Positions 13,873-28,300 of a DNA stretch of 64,000 nucleotides are shown here, piece after piece. Position 1 is the first letter of the stretch; the number at the start of each line of letters is the position of its first letter. A model generated the notes under the pieces. The model worked only from the letters and a program-made list of their open reading frames with translations, was not told the DNA's origin and ran no database searches. This stretch comes from Conus ventricosus. Its lineage: Eukaryota; Mollusca; Gastropoda; Neogastropoda; Conidae. The stretch lies in NCBI GenBank assembly GCA_018398815.1, contig CM031620.1, forward strand, positions 68,016,760 to 68,080,759. The letters run 5' to 3'. The position numbers and the translations under genes were made by a program.

Positions 13873-16800
13873 CTTCAGACATGACTGACAAATATACCTG
13901 CTATATTTCAACAAAGTGCAGAACAAACCTAAAGATGAGCAAACAATAACACACTTCCTGACTAAAACGAACAGTGGCATTAAAAGTGCTCTGTTCTCCA
14001 CTTCCTATGGTTAAACTCAATCTTGAGTTTGAAAAGTGTCTCATCACAGAAATCGATCTTTAAAATGTCAAAAAGGTACAGGCCAATGAATAACAATGCA
14101 AATTTTTCAAGATTGGGTTCTCAGCTTTTTTTTTCTTTTTCTTTTTTAAGTAACTATCCTTTCTCACTCTTAGACAGATACATATAAACTTGACACTTCT
14201 GCAAAACTATCAAGGTCACAAATTTTTCATTTTGTAGTAAGGAGTCTGAAAAGTTTTACAATTAGCAACAAAATTAAAGATAATATCCCCAGCTGTTATA
14301 ATCAAACAATACACATCATGTGACCCATGACAATGAAAGGTACATTAAATCGAACACACTGATAACAGAACCCTCTGACCAATTTTTCATAAATTTTGTG
14401 CTGTGGCCTCTTTTTCCCCTTTGGTTCAGTGACTATGTAATCTTCATCATTTAACAACAACCTTTTAACCCTTGAAAAACAAGTTTTCATGGCTGCTAAA
14501 TGTGTTTGTAAAATGTATAACCGTAACCTCACGTGACATTTGAGCCCTGATTTTCTAAAATTGCTGACCACTGACTTGCAAATTTCAGAAATCCACTACT
14601 TTGTTGTGAAGAAACCAACCACCATGGATTTTATACAGATAACAGCAGTTTTTCTAAACTGTTTGTTCACATTTTAACAAAAACGTGGCAAACTTTGACC
14701 ATGTGCCCTTTGCGGTGATTGGTCACACACCGACTAATCATCAACACATCAAGTCTGGAAATGTGTATGCAAACAGCATCTCACACACACACACACACAC
14801 ACAGGCAGGTTTCACGGTATTTAGTCGTTTTATGGTCCATGAATTTTGAAAGCCAATTTCAATAGATTTGTGCGAAATAAAGATGTTGAATGAAACTGTA
14901 TTGCATGATTATATCTTGAATAATAAAATGTATGAATACAATTCAGTTTGTGTGATTAATCCTGGAATTATATGAGCAAGTGACAAAAGGTCGTCCAAAA
15001 AAGCCAACAAAAAGTGGATTTTTCAAACTAGTTTTTATTAACAGCAATTTTGTCCAAAGGAAGACTTATGTTTAAGGGTCATAAAAACATACATACAAAG
15101 ATAACTCATGCACCGATGTTCTGCTAGTAATGTGATAAGGCATCATAACAAGCATCTGACGGTTGTTATGCTGGACATTCAATTTTATCAATATTCCTAT
15201 TTGAATGTCTGTTATACAGGATAATTGTTTCAGTGGAAATAAGACTGAATATTACAGCTAAATTTCATTCCAAAAGAAAAGGCATCTGTGCAGTTTAAGA
15301 TCAAGTTTCACATGAGATGGTATGTCCAACATAACAACCGTCGGACATATTGATTTGTTCTTTATTGCTGTGTTGGAAATAAGACAGTAACTGCATCCTC
15401 TGATGATTTTCTGTGTTGTTGAGGGTGCATTTCATGTAATGATACCAAGTATAGGACCCACAATAGCCTTGTTACCATGATATGGCATTTTTATCTGACA
15501 GTTGTTATGATGTTGCATTGGACATACCCAAGTATTTCCCAACAATGCAAAAATAACAACAGTCATTAAAAAAAAATGGACATACTTTTCCTTTGAGTAC
15601 AGTTCTATTGTTATTGTTACATTTTACACATAAAGGCCTATAAAACAAGCTAAATAAGTCACAATGATCATGTAGACACCTTAAATAGAATCCATCTGAC
15701 AGTTGTTATGGCCTCACTGTTGGACATACTCGACAAACTGCTCATGTGCTGACAGGAATTAGATTATTATGATCAAAATGAATAGAAACAGTTTGACAGT
15801 AACAATAATAACGTGTACATTTAGGGCACCTGCTCTCTCAGATAAGCTCAGAGCGCTTGCATATCATATGAAAATACATTTTATGGTTAAACAACATAAT
15901 TACAAGATGTAAACAGATTTTTGTATATTCTGCACCAGACTTTCTCTTCTTTTCCTCTGATGAAGAAAGTAGGATGCGAAGACCTAGAAAACACAAACTT
16001 CTTTGTCAAACAAATAATACAAAAATACTTTTAGGTAATTTTTGGAATTAACTGCATAAAAACAAGTGATCAAAATAAAAATGTTCATGAACAAAATCAA
16101 TTTGGTATGCTTCAGGTGATTTCCAACCCACCTCTTACACACCCCACCACTTCTTATTCAGGTTAAGAAGCCATAATCAATGAGCTGATTTATTTGCTAC
16201 TATTGCCTTGGGGGGAGGGGGGGGGCTGAATTTTTCCCCAGTACTTCTTCTTCTTCCTAAAATACTGGTTCACTCAAAAACGAGTAGGTCACCAGCGCGC
16301 ATGTTAAAAAGTAAAATAAAATAACATAAAATAGTGCGACTCAGACTGTTGGCCCCTGGAGCAAATTTGGCAACAAGGGGTTGCACTCGATATTCAAGAA
16401 GTTAAAAGCAGTGGCCAAATTCAGGCCCAGGTAACCATAAAATATCTGGGGAAGTTAAAATAGAAAATCGTCAATATGCAGATCTCAAAACTGTCGTATC
16501 AATTTGTTTTTTTTTAATGAGACTGCATTTGTGGCAATCTTGATGGCACCCGGCAGTGAGTTCCACAGCCGTACAGAACTAGGATAAAATGAAAGAGGCT
16601 GTCAATATTTGATGCAGGTATGGTATAACATTGACCGCCACTCCTGGTGCTGCTTTTATTCAATACTAGTTGTTCCATTGGAATAAGTATTAGTTTAGCT
16701 CTGCCTTTGAAGATGTTAAGTTTGATAAAAGCTCTTCTCTCTTCTAAGGGTTTTCATTCTAATTTCCTCATGTTCTTCCTAGTATTCCCCTTTTCTCTGA

Positions 16801-19800
16801 TGTGTTCCCTGTTACAAACCGTGCTGCTCTCTTCTGAATCTTTTCGAGGTTATCAATGTTCTTTAGATGGTAAGGATCCCAAACTGAGCAACCATATTCC
16901 AGTACTGGTCTAACCAATGTTTTGTAGCAGTGGTCTTTAACCTTTTGGTGGCAGTCATTGATATTCCTGTATAAGAAAGCTAAGATGTTATTTGCTTTCT
17001 TACATTCTAAATTGTAATGTTCTTTCCATTTGAGACGACTATCTATAATCACGCCTAAATATTTTGCAGCATTGGTTTCTTTAAGAATAGTATTATGAAT
17101 AGAATATTCTGATCTAGTTGGTGAGTGTTTGTTACATATACGCAACACTTGGCACTTTTGGGGATGAAATTCCATTTTCCAAGTTCTTTCCCACTCTTGT
17201 AAAGCGTTTAGATCTTCTTGTAGAATGCGTGTATCATTCTTGCTTCTGATTGTTCTATATACTAAGCTGTCATCTACAAAAAGCCTTATAGTAGTTCCAG
17301 GAGAGAGATTTCTACTTATGTCATTTATATAAATTAAGAAAAACAAGGGCCCCAGAACAGTTCCCTGTGGTACACCTGACAAGACTGGTTTACAATGGGA
17401 TGACGACCCTTCCACAACAACTTTCTGCGTTCTCCCAACGAGGAATGATCTAGCCCATTTTAGCAAAGAAACGCCAATGTCGATGTGTTCTAATTTAAGC
17501 AGCAGGCCCTCATGGTCAACCTTATCAAAGGCTTTAGAAAAGTCTAATAAAATTGCATCTATTTGCTGTCTGTTGTTAAGACAGTTATTAAAATCATTGA
17601 GAGTTGTTATAAGTTGAGTCTCACAACTCCTTTGCTGTCTAAAACCATGCTGGGCATTATTTAAGAAGTCATATTTGTCAAGATGGTCCATTATGCTACT
17701 ATATATTATGTGTTCAAGTAGTTTTGCTGATATGGATGTAAGAGATACAGGTCTATAGTTCTCTGCTTTTGTTTTGTCACCCTTTTTGAATAACGGAACA
17801 ATGCTGGCATCTCGCCACTCATCAGGTATTACTACCTGGTCCAGTGAAGCTTGGTAAAATGGTTGGTATACCTCACTCAATTCATTGGCACATAATTTTA
17901 AGAGCTTGCCAGGAACGCCATCAGGACCAGTAGCTTTGTTTTCATTGATGTTGGTCAGTAACTTAAATACTTTTGCTTTGTTTACTTTGATGTTTTGCAT
18001 TTCAGGGAGTTTATCATCATCCTTTAGTCTAACGTTCATTAAAGGCTTGGGATTTGAGAAAACCGAACAAAACTGCTTGTTTAGTAAATTTAGACTGGAT
18101 GAGAGGGGAAAAAAAACTAACTGAATCCAGTTAGTTGAAAAAAGGGCCCAGGAAAAAAAAAAGGAAAGAGAGAGGGGGTGAGGGGGGGGGGGGGGGGGGG
18201 GGGGGGGAGGGGATACATGGAGGGACTGGGAGGAAGGGGGCTGGTGGAATCTGGTTGCTGGTCTCTACTCCTCCACATTTTATCAAAAAGCATTATGGAA
18301 ATAGCCTAAAATGTGCACTTTCAATTCTTCAAAATAAATATGTATTACAATGAAAATAAACTTATCATTTATTAATCACAAGAGGTACTGATGGTCGTTA
18401 CGACTGACATACTGAGTGATAATGTCTTCAACCATGAGAGTAACAACTGTCAAATAATCGCCAGATTTCCCACTAATCCTATGATCTGAACTTTAGTTTT
18501 GTCATGTATTTAAAGAAAAAGCAAAATAGAAATTCCAAGCTGTTTTCTGCCCCAGTTTTACGTACAATTGATACATTAATTAACTTAATATCCGTCGGTC
18601 GTTATTTCGGACATCGCTAAAACGATGTCCTAATCATGTGTCACGCACAAAACATCGCCCGAAAGTTGAGGGAAATCCCGTTAAATTGCCCCACTCTACT
18701 TTTGGTTCACTTATAATTTTAATCATTTGCAGAAACACATTTGAGAGAACAGCTGAAACCAATGTTTCTATCATTTTCTTGTGACGGTCGTTATGCATTT
18801 GACAGTCGTTACGATTTCTGACGGTCGTAATGATTGTGGACAAACAACATTTCCACACCTTCTCTGCTTCGAAGCGCCATTCTTGACGAAAGCTCCAGCC
18901 TCGATTTGAAACCTTTTGCCTTGGGTGCTATTTAAAGCACGGCATGGGATCTGTAAGTTCGTTGTTAGTAGAATTGCGAGAAAAAATACGGTCGTTATTT
19001 TCTGACATACTGCTTATTACCGTATGGATTTCGCGCTCGTTTACTGCCACTGAATCGAATTTGGTTCGGAAAACACCTTTCTCCATTCGGTTAGTGTTGT
19101 CCGAGATGCCGAGTTAAATGAACACGGAACCGAACCGAACCTGATGTGAACGATCGAGAGTTTTGCTGACCGACACGATTTGACAAACAGCGTAACGACT
19201 GTCAAACGGATTTTTACCGCTTGACAGCATCGAAAACAATCAGAAATAGAACCGGTTTGTGATTTTAACATGTTCGCCGTTGATTTTTCTGCATCCTTTA
19301 TTCATATTGTTGTGATGGTATGCAATTTAGATATGTATCCAGGCTTCGACACCAACCGCATCACTCGTCCGCCATCTTGAACGGGAAAATTTATCTAAGA
19401 AAAGCGTACAACTTGGGCATTTTCAAATGGAAGGCAGACACCCAAACTCACCATGTTATATTATGTATCTCTTCAAGGTGTTATAAAACATCAAGCAATA
19501 AATAAAAAAGCATTGGTATTTTTTAAATTCTTTATTTGTGCGATAAATATACAAGGGGTCTGGACGATCACCTTTTGTCACAAGCTCATATGCGTGTGAA
19601 TGGTGGCGATCGTGAGAAGAGCGACAGACTGCATTTACTCTTACCAAGCACTTCAACAAATTACGGTTTATTTCAAAGTTTTTCTTTTTTTTAATCGAAC
19701 ATTTTGGCCACAGAGTGGTAAACTACAGTGCGATTAACGATTACAGCAAGAAACCGGACACAAGGACGCGAAATTTATCATGTAAAAGGTTTCGGAAAAA

Positions 19801-22271
19801 TTGAATCGAAAGTCTGACGTCATCTGTCGCTCGAACACTGGCGATCGCCTTTCCAAATGATCATCTTTTTCTTGAAAGATACAGAATTTTATTCGTTTCT
19901 ATGGGTTGAATTTATTATTTTAAATACTTTTAGGTGAAAAATGAAATATTTGAAAGGTTGATTTCCGCGCGGGAAGCGTGTGCCAGGCTTCGATTCCTAC
20001 CTTCGAGTCCGTCTGTCACCCAAATCTAACAATCGCGACTTTCATTCTTTTAAACATTTCCCATAGTACATTTCGTCTATTTATACTTCTACTGACGTCA
20101 TTTCCTCTTCCTACATGTGAATGGTTGTGGCGCGCCTCGAATGTTGGTAAGAGTTTACGATTTTTGTATTTTTCGAACTTTTTTTTTGCGTCTGTCAACA
20201 AACGATCGCCATCATAGCGAGCGACACTGCTTCCACTGAGCTTGTTTTACCGATAGTTTGTGGCTTTAACACATAATTTATTTGATTAACGTACACAATA
20301 ACACTCGGAAAACACTGATGATTGGTTGTTTACACCAGTTTCGACCACGTGTTGTTCGATTCAGTTATTTCAAACAAAAAGAAACCGATGGGGCAGATTT
20401 TTGGCGATCGTTGGTTTGAGTGACAGATGTTAGTAGCGACCGTTGCTGACGCGGACAGACGAAACTGGCGATCGTTTGCAAATGGACAGACTGAACGTGG
20501 CGATCTTTTGTTTGTTGACAGATGTGAAACAATGACATTGCAAAAAAAATGACTATGATCTCACAGATTGAAATGTGCTGCTATTTTACAAGTAAAATTT
20601 TTTTTCGATTTTTCATGAAAATTTATATGATTAAAAGAAAAGTTTTTCATAAAAAATAACAAAATGTGTTTCGATATGACTTAGAAAAAAAGTCATAAGT
20701 TGAAAGAAGAAATAGAAAAAAAAAAAAGGGGGGGGGGGGGGGGGGGGAAGTGAAAAAAAAAGCGACATGATTAGAGTACACACTCACAAATAAAATTGCT
20801 CACAGTCTTCTCACATTTACGAGCAAAAAAAATATGCATCTATTCTAGATTTTTTTTTTCACTTTATTTTGCTTAACCCTTTTTGCATGCACCTTACTGA
20901 CCTTACTTAGACTGAAATCATACGGTAAGGGACATAACTCCGTAATTTTACCATACCTCCTTATTTAAAAGTATATTTTAAAGCAAACTAAAGCAAGAAA
21001 AAATATGTAAAAATTGTTTTTATGTTCTGTGTAATTTGTTCTTCCTTTGTAAACAGATATGATGATGTTTACTGTGCCATTGTATTCTTTAAAAAATATT
21101 AAAGATGAAATTTCACTACCAACTTTGTTTTGCGTTGACACTTACCTTCACTCATCTTCTCATATATACACAATTTTCACAAAACAGAACACAAAATATC
21201 AATGCAAGTATCATGTGTTCACACACACCATGTATCTATGCCACTCAGAACAGGTTGAATTCCCATCATTACTGCTATAGCAATATACAGCTTCATTTCT
21301 TCTACTGTTGCTTCACGCCATTTAGAATCTAGTTCTCCCTTTTCTTCCTGAACTTGCTGAGCATACCGATTTGTTTCTTCAGCCAAGGTCTGAAAAAACG
21401 ATTCTGGTAAAAGGAGATGAAAATAATCAAGAGGCGAAGCATCGACCGGCAAATCATGTTTTGGCCCTACATCTTCACAAAATTGATCAATTTGAAAATC
21501 TTTCAATGAACTAGACCACCTACCAGAAGTTTCACGGTCTTGTAGCACCGGTGCTTCTTCGTCATCTTCCGAACTAGATTCCGATGAATCGTGGTTCATC
21601 AAACGCACCACATCATCCCAATCGATATCTAGGTCACTTTCATCATCGGCAGGCTTCACTTGCTGCAATTCATCTCGCGTAAATCCTTCAAAATCCGACT
21701 CCTCTTCGTCACTGTCTCCCATTATGGAACGCCAAAATCTTTCTGCAGCCATGCTGACGAACGCTACTTTTCTGGCAAACTTTAAAATTCAATAACTCGA
21801 CAACCACTGCACTGATCGACACGCGGTTTGTTGCAAAAGGAAGCGGAAATGAGCAGAAAAAAGGAAGTCACGTTCTCGCGAGATCTCCGTTCCCATGGTA
21901 AACATGGCTGCCCCCATAAAGTGCGTGGTCATTCATGAGGCGCTCGCGGGCGCTTTATGTTTCGGGTAACCGACTTCCGGCCGGGCGCTAGCGGGCGCTC
22001 TACTGTTAAGAGGGTTAAAAGAATATTCTCTCTTTGCTCCTGAAGTCTTGCCTTTTGCTGTCCTCATTAGAATCAAGATGCCATCAAAGTCAGCAGTTTA
22101 CCATGAAAATCTAAGGAAGAATCATCCTGAGAAATATGAAGAGATGCTGAGGAAAGCAAAGGAGCGAAACAAACGGAACAGGGATGCCAAAAAGGAGAAA
22201 TGGCAGTCTGAACCGCAGACTCGTGCACTCGTACAAGAAATGGAAAAACACAGAGAGCAGCAAAGGTAAGG

Positions 22272-22312
<41 letters not shown>

Positions 22313-25300
22313 GCGTGTGTGTGTGTGTGTTCCTCTACTAGTAAAAGAAACTGAGCAACAATGCATGAGTTTGCACATGCAGGCCTTACAGTTTAATGAC
22401 TACATTTTTTGAAAATTTAGTGTGTGTGTGTCACTGACTCTGTGTACGTTTCTTCCCATTCACAAACCTCTTATTATCCAGAAGCAAGATCAGTCATGTT
22501 GAAAGCTGATCCAGTGCCTCTGACAATGCGGTTAAGTTTTTTTTTCTTCTTTTTTTTCTCCTTTTTTTAAAAACATTTTTTCCATGCTGTGCGCAATCTC
22601 TCCAGACTTTACTTCCTTACAAAAGGTATTATCTCAGAAAAGAATCTTTTGTATAGAAATTCATGCCGCATTCTATTACTTTGATTATAGTGTTTTGTAT
22701 GTCATAAGTGTCTATTTATTCTATTCATTTCTGTTATTTGTGTACAAAGATATTCTCTGTTGTAAAAATGATATTTATAAACATTTAACAAGGAAATACA
22801 ATTTGAGAAATAGAAATTGATGCATATCTAATAATTTTATAACATCAAAGGATTCTGTTCATGATCAGTTACTTCCATTTTCTTTTACCGTTTTGCATTT
22901 GTGTTAAAGGGAAAGATGGCACCGTTACTACGCCAACAAAAAGAAAAAGGAGCGACCCATCACCAGGCAGACCAAAACCAGCCAAAGACAAGCATGTCAT
23001 GACAGACCTACTTCTGCCAAACGCCCCAAGGACATGACACTTGCGGAGTTTAGAGAACACAAAAGAAATCTGAAGAGAGAGTCCCGGAAACGGGAAACCC
23101 CAATGAAGACTGTATGGAGAAAAAGGAAAGACAAAATTTATCAGAAAAACAGGCGAGCAGCCCAAGCAGCTAAACATCAACAGCAAAACAAAACATTAGT
23201 ATCAGCAGTAAATTCCCCTCCTCAACCTGATTGTGAGGAGATCCCTGTTGAGGTAGCCAGCCCAATCACAAACGTTTTGCCACAAAGCATGGCCCTGGAT
23301 TTGTTATGCAACAGACTCTGAAGAGTGCTCACCAGATTTTTTTGACAGATTATCCTCACATTAAAGTTGGTTACACCCTTTTCACAAGACTGAGACCAAA
23401 AAATGTCAGAAAAATCTCCCCCAGTTACTTGGACACATGCCAGTGTGTGTACTGCATAAATGTCAGGATGAAGGTCCTGGCACTTAACCATGCAGTGCGA
23501 GTGGGAAACCTCAACAGCTCTATGAAGGTGGGGGATGAAAGGGCAATCTATAAGCTGCTACTTTGTGATAAGGGGGAAGCACCTTTCCACAAACCAGACT
23601 GCATCAGGGGTATCTGCACTAGCTGCTCCGACATAAGAAAAACATTGGAACACTACTAGCTTCCTCTAAACCCCCAAATCCTGACTCTTGGGAGGCTTTC
23701 CCCCGGGTTCTGTCGGCCCAACTGTGACTACAAAATGCCCGGGTTTACTGCGAATTTGGGGCAACCTGAGCCCCCAAGGCCCCACTTTGTGCACATTTTT
23801 TTATGCTGACGGGGACACAGCATACCGTCCCTAAAGGGAGATTTAGACTGAAAAACAGCTAATTGTTATGGCGCTGAAAATAAAAAAGCAACCCCAAGAT
23901 GAATAAAATTGCTCTTTTTAGCAAGCAGCAGTTCACCTCCATCCTTTTGGAAAAATCTACAAAGAAAACACAGGTCATTAGGGCATGTGTTGACATTGGA
24001 CTAGATTGCTGCCATGATTATCGCGTCCACCTTTTTCCCAACTCCCCCTAAACCCATTTAAAAAAACCTGGGCACAAAATCACATTTTTCTGTGTTTATT
24101 TTCAGTAAAACTGTGCTGCCCAAACAAGTAAAACAATTTTGCTAAATTAACGATAAAAGGGGGAAAGGCGGAGCACTTGGGGGAGTAGGGAAAAAGGGGA
24201 AGCAAGGGGAGACTGGTGTCATCCCCAAAGGGCTGGACCTGCTGCTGTGTCCCCAAAGTAAAAACAAGAGCCGGGAATTTTTCAAGGTGTGAGGAAAGCT
24301 GACAAAAGATCCCAAATTTAAAAACCCCTTTTTTGTACTTAGGACAGAAAACATCGCCGACAAAGACCAAACGGGGTGAAACCAGCCGGAAGCCGAAATT
24401 TTCCTTAATCACCCATGCCCCCTTTGCGTTTAACCCTCGTACCATTTTCTTGATGCAAACTCCCCAAATTTTCAGATTCTTTTAAGGTTTCCCAAAAATT
24501 GGGTATGGGATTTTTAACTTGGGGAATGTAGTGAACCGGTGGGGAAAAGAAATGGCAGACAGTTTAAAGAGCATGCACTTCATTTTGAACTCTATTTTTT
24601 GTCTTAGAGATTAGGTCGTCACTGTCACCAAATTTGTCACCAACACGGAAATTTTTTGTGACAAAATTTTACAGCATCAAGCTGCGCAGCCCTGCGAGCG
24701 CTGTTAGTGAAGATAAAAACCCCCTGAGGCCCCCTGCGTAAACCATCTCTCCTGGCAGACAGTCCCACGGGTTGTCCCCCCAATGTCATAAAAACTTGTC
24801 CATGTCACACACAAACTATAAAAAGAGGTCAGGTGCGCCCTTTCAGCTGTTTTTTGGGTCTTTATACCTTTTTCTTTATCAAGCGTTTAAAAAAAAAAGG
24901 GGAACAAAAAAAACGAAAAAAAAAAAGGGGTGTAGCGTGTCAGGTAAAGTGACCCGGCCCCCATGGGTTCCTAAAGGAGCCCCCCCCGTCCGTGTTCGGG
25001 GGCCTCCATTTTGTCTGAAGCGCCGCCTTCGAACTTGTATTCCGGGCGCTTTTCACTTCACCTCCCCCCCCAACACACTACCCACTCTAATCACTTTTAT
25101 TCTCCATTTTTTTTTTCAAAGTCTCCACTTCTAAATAATTTCATCTAACCCTTGCGAGGGTCGACCTCTCGTTTCGTACGACCAAAGCCGCCCTTGGAAA
25201 GTCGGTCAGTTTCCATTACAAAATTTCTCGCTGCATTTTTGGCCTATTTTTTCACCGGGTTCCTCCCCCAAAAATAGTGCCAAACAAAGATTGGGCCCCT

Positions 25301-28300
25301 GCCGAGCTCCTAACTGTCTGGACTGTGTGTTCTACACACTGCATGCGTGATGGAAAAATTCCCCCAGAGGGTCCCGGAGTCCCGGTACGGGAAGAACAGG
25401 CCCCCGATTTCAGGGCCCGGGTCTCCCCCCTTCGAGTAAAGAGGGGGAAAACCAGGGATCTGGCCGTTTTTTTATGTCTGTTTTTCAGATGCCCAATGAT
25501 GTGAAAACAGCGTACACCAGAGGGTTCAAATCCATGAGCGCCGGATGCTGATTGTTTATAATGAAAGATCTTCCCAGCAAACAACAACGCCCACCCAACC
25601 CACCACGTCCAAGAAAAGATTTTTTTTTTCACGCCAAGTCTTGTTGCATCAAAGAGAATGCTTCAAAAATTTTATGCTGTGCCGGGAGAAAATTTGCAAA
25701 GCAAGGTTACCCTTTCATTTTTCCCGCCCTTGAACCATGCTTCCCAAACAGGGGCTGTTCCAGACCAGGCCCCGAAAATGGTTCCAAAAAGGTGCGTGCC
25801 CCCTGAGTACTATCCCTATCCCCTGGGCAAATTTTCAACGCTCCCCCGCGTTGTTAAGCTGTGTTGGAATGTGATTTCCCACCAAAAAATACGCGTTCGG
25901 GTAGCCCGTGAGATGGCTACAAATAAAAATTTTTATTATCTCCAAGCTATCTTGCCCGGGGGCCCCCCTGGGGGAAAGACAAAAGATTTTTTTTCACCCT
26001 GGTGACTTTTTCACGTGAATGGAGGAGGGTTCAAATAGAAACCATGGAGACAGAAACTGATTTAAAAACATTTGGGCCCCCGGCAACTCCATGCAGCAGC
26101 AAAAATTTTGAAACGGAAAAATTCAATTTCCCTTTATCCAAAAAGGGAAGCCCCCCGTAAAAAGGGAGGTAAACCCATCTTTTGCCCGAATCCACTCCAA
26201 AGCCAGTCCTGTCTAAATATGGGCTTCGAAAAGAGAGGAAGAGGCAAACCAACCATTTTTGGGAAAGCCAACCCTTTGTACCCCTTGGCAAAGGGGGGGG
26301 ACTGAACACATCTTCGGACGAACAAAGGGCGGGGAAACGGGGTTGGAGACTATTTCTTGGTATCTATTTTGGAAAAAAAAAAATTACCCAGACGATTTTA
26401 AGGGGGTTTTGTTCCTTTTCCCTTGCACGTCCAACATTTAAAAGGGCAGTGGTTTTAAAAAACTTCCCAAAAACCGCCTGGGAAACTTTTTTGTCCTTTA
26501 AAACAGAGATGTTTTTTGCATCTTTGAAGACAAAAGGGCGTAGTTCCTCCACCCAAATAGGGGAAAAAAAGGCCAAATATATTTTGGGCTAGGTTCCAGT
26601 GCTGTAGTGTGCGTGTCCTGAGTGTGTGCGTGCATAATCCTGCTAATCTTAGGATTTTTTTTTTTTAAATTTATATATTTCATATAGATTTTTAAAATTA
26701 GCATGTTTAAGCACTTATAAAGACCGCTCAAAAAGTTTTCATTCAAAAAGTTACTTCAGATCAAAACTATTACTTCCTTACCTTTTAGGACAAAGGTCAT
26801 TTTGTATCAAAATAAGGCTTAAAGCCCAGATTTACAGCAGTTTATTTTCCTTACACAAAATGTCCTGTAATGTACTTTTGATAATTTTCACAGCTGTTTT
26901 AACATAGTTTTTTTTTTTTTTTTTAAAGGATCAAACGCATTTTTTTCACTTTTTGCGTTCACAAAAATTGGGAGTGGGATAGCTATTTTTGCTTTTAAAT
27001 CAAGAATTCTTGTGAAATACTGTAGAATAGAAAATGAACTATTTTTGTGTACAATGTTTTTCCATTCTTTTTGTATTATTTTTATGTGGTTCTTGATTTG
27101 CAGAAGTGTGTAACAATTTTGAGGGTAAGTTTTAAGTGAAAATTTGTTTTGTCAAATTACATGGACCACATAAATCATCAGAAAACCCCCTATTAACATG
27201 TGTTTTTTGTGTTTTAAAATATCTGCTTATTCATATATTTTTATAAGGGACTGTGTGAATTGGAGCATCTAATGAATTCTAAGTGTTGAAAAACCAGCTT
27301 CTAGTCTTAATATGATTTTTCATCGTCTGAAGGGGAAATGTACTTTGGGCTTGAATTTCTCATGAAAACAAGCCTTGGCTATAATTGTTTTGGTTGATAT
27401 ATTCAGAAAAGGGTTCAAACTAATGAAAAATAACCTCAGTAACAGTTCATGTCAGCATTTGGTTTTTCATGCATGTGCCTGTAGACAGTTACAGTGTCCA
27501 AAACCGTGAAACCTGCCCACACCACACACACACACACACACACAACACACACACACACACACGAATAAATGAAGGGCAGTCACAGTCCCGCTCTTTGCTG
27601 TTTACCTCCCCAGTGCAGCCTTCTTCAAGTGCTTCCCAGCGGTACAGTGTGTCTCCATATTCATTAGACGTACGTAGTCCTTGGCGACACTGCAATACAA
27701 CATCCCTCACATATACAAAAAAATCCAGAGCAAACGCTCTGTAATAACACTGTCTGAAAAAAATGTAGGCGGGGAAAATGAGAATAAATATGATCATGTA
27801 CAACACTCCATTCCTCGCGGCTTGTCTCACATGGTCACATTCAAAGTCATACACACAGCTTACTTAAAAAATAAAAAATTTCCAACACACAACTTTACCA
27901 AAAAACAAATATCTAGAGACGGCGATTAGTCATGGAAACATTCCACATTTTTCAGCTCACCAGCAGTATGACTGAAATTATATGAAAAGGTCAAACTGTT
28001 TCGGTCATTTAATTAATTATACACCTTAAGGCATGGTAGGGTGTATGTGTGTGCATGTTTATTGTACATGCATGTCGAAAGAGAGAGAGAGAGAGAGTGT
28101 GTGTGTGGGGTGTGTGGGGTGTGTGTGTGTGTGTGTGAGTGTGTTTTGTGTGTGCATGTGTGATTTAGTGTATGTTAGTGTGAACGCATGCTTGAATGAA
28201 CTGTGTCCATCCTCCTTTGTTCAAGTGCCATTTGTGTTGATGTATATGTGCATGTGCGTGCTTGAGTGCAAAATGTGTGTGTGCATGGTGTGTGTGTGTG

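Larger units (their letters stand above)
15150..19210. repeat. Cluster of a dispersed 14-mer TGACRGTYGTTAYG
   Basis: Near-copies on both strands at about 15158, 15333 (inverted), 15498, 15560 (inverted), 15692, 18393, 18445 (inverted), 18595, 18785, 18803, 18820, 18990 and 19190 (inverted). Many are followed within 10-30 bases by GGACATAC or GACATAC. The CR1-like LINE at 16236-18105 lies between the two halves and carries none, so it seems to have inserted into a pre-existing motif-bearing segment. Scattered binding-site-like copies of this sort are usual in the subterminal regions of large DNA transposons. No ORF in the segment. Confidence 0.6.

Noticed and set aside
24080..26750. Many overlapping 60-140-codon frames on both strands
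   Set aside because: They fall in the poor-quality tract, are rich in homopolymer-derived Pro/Gly/Lys/Phe and show no domain motif.
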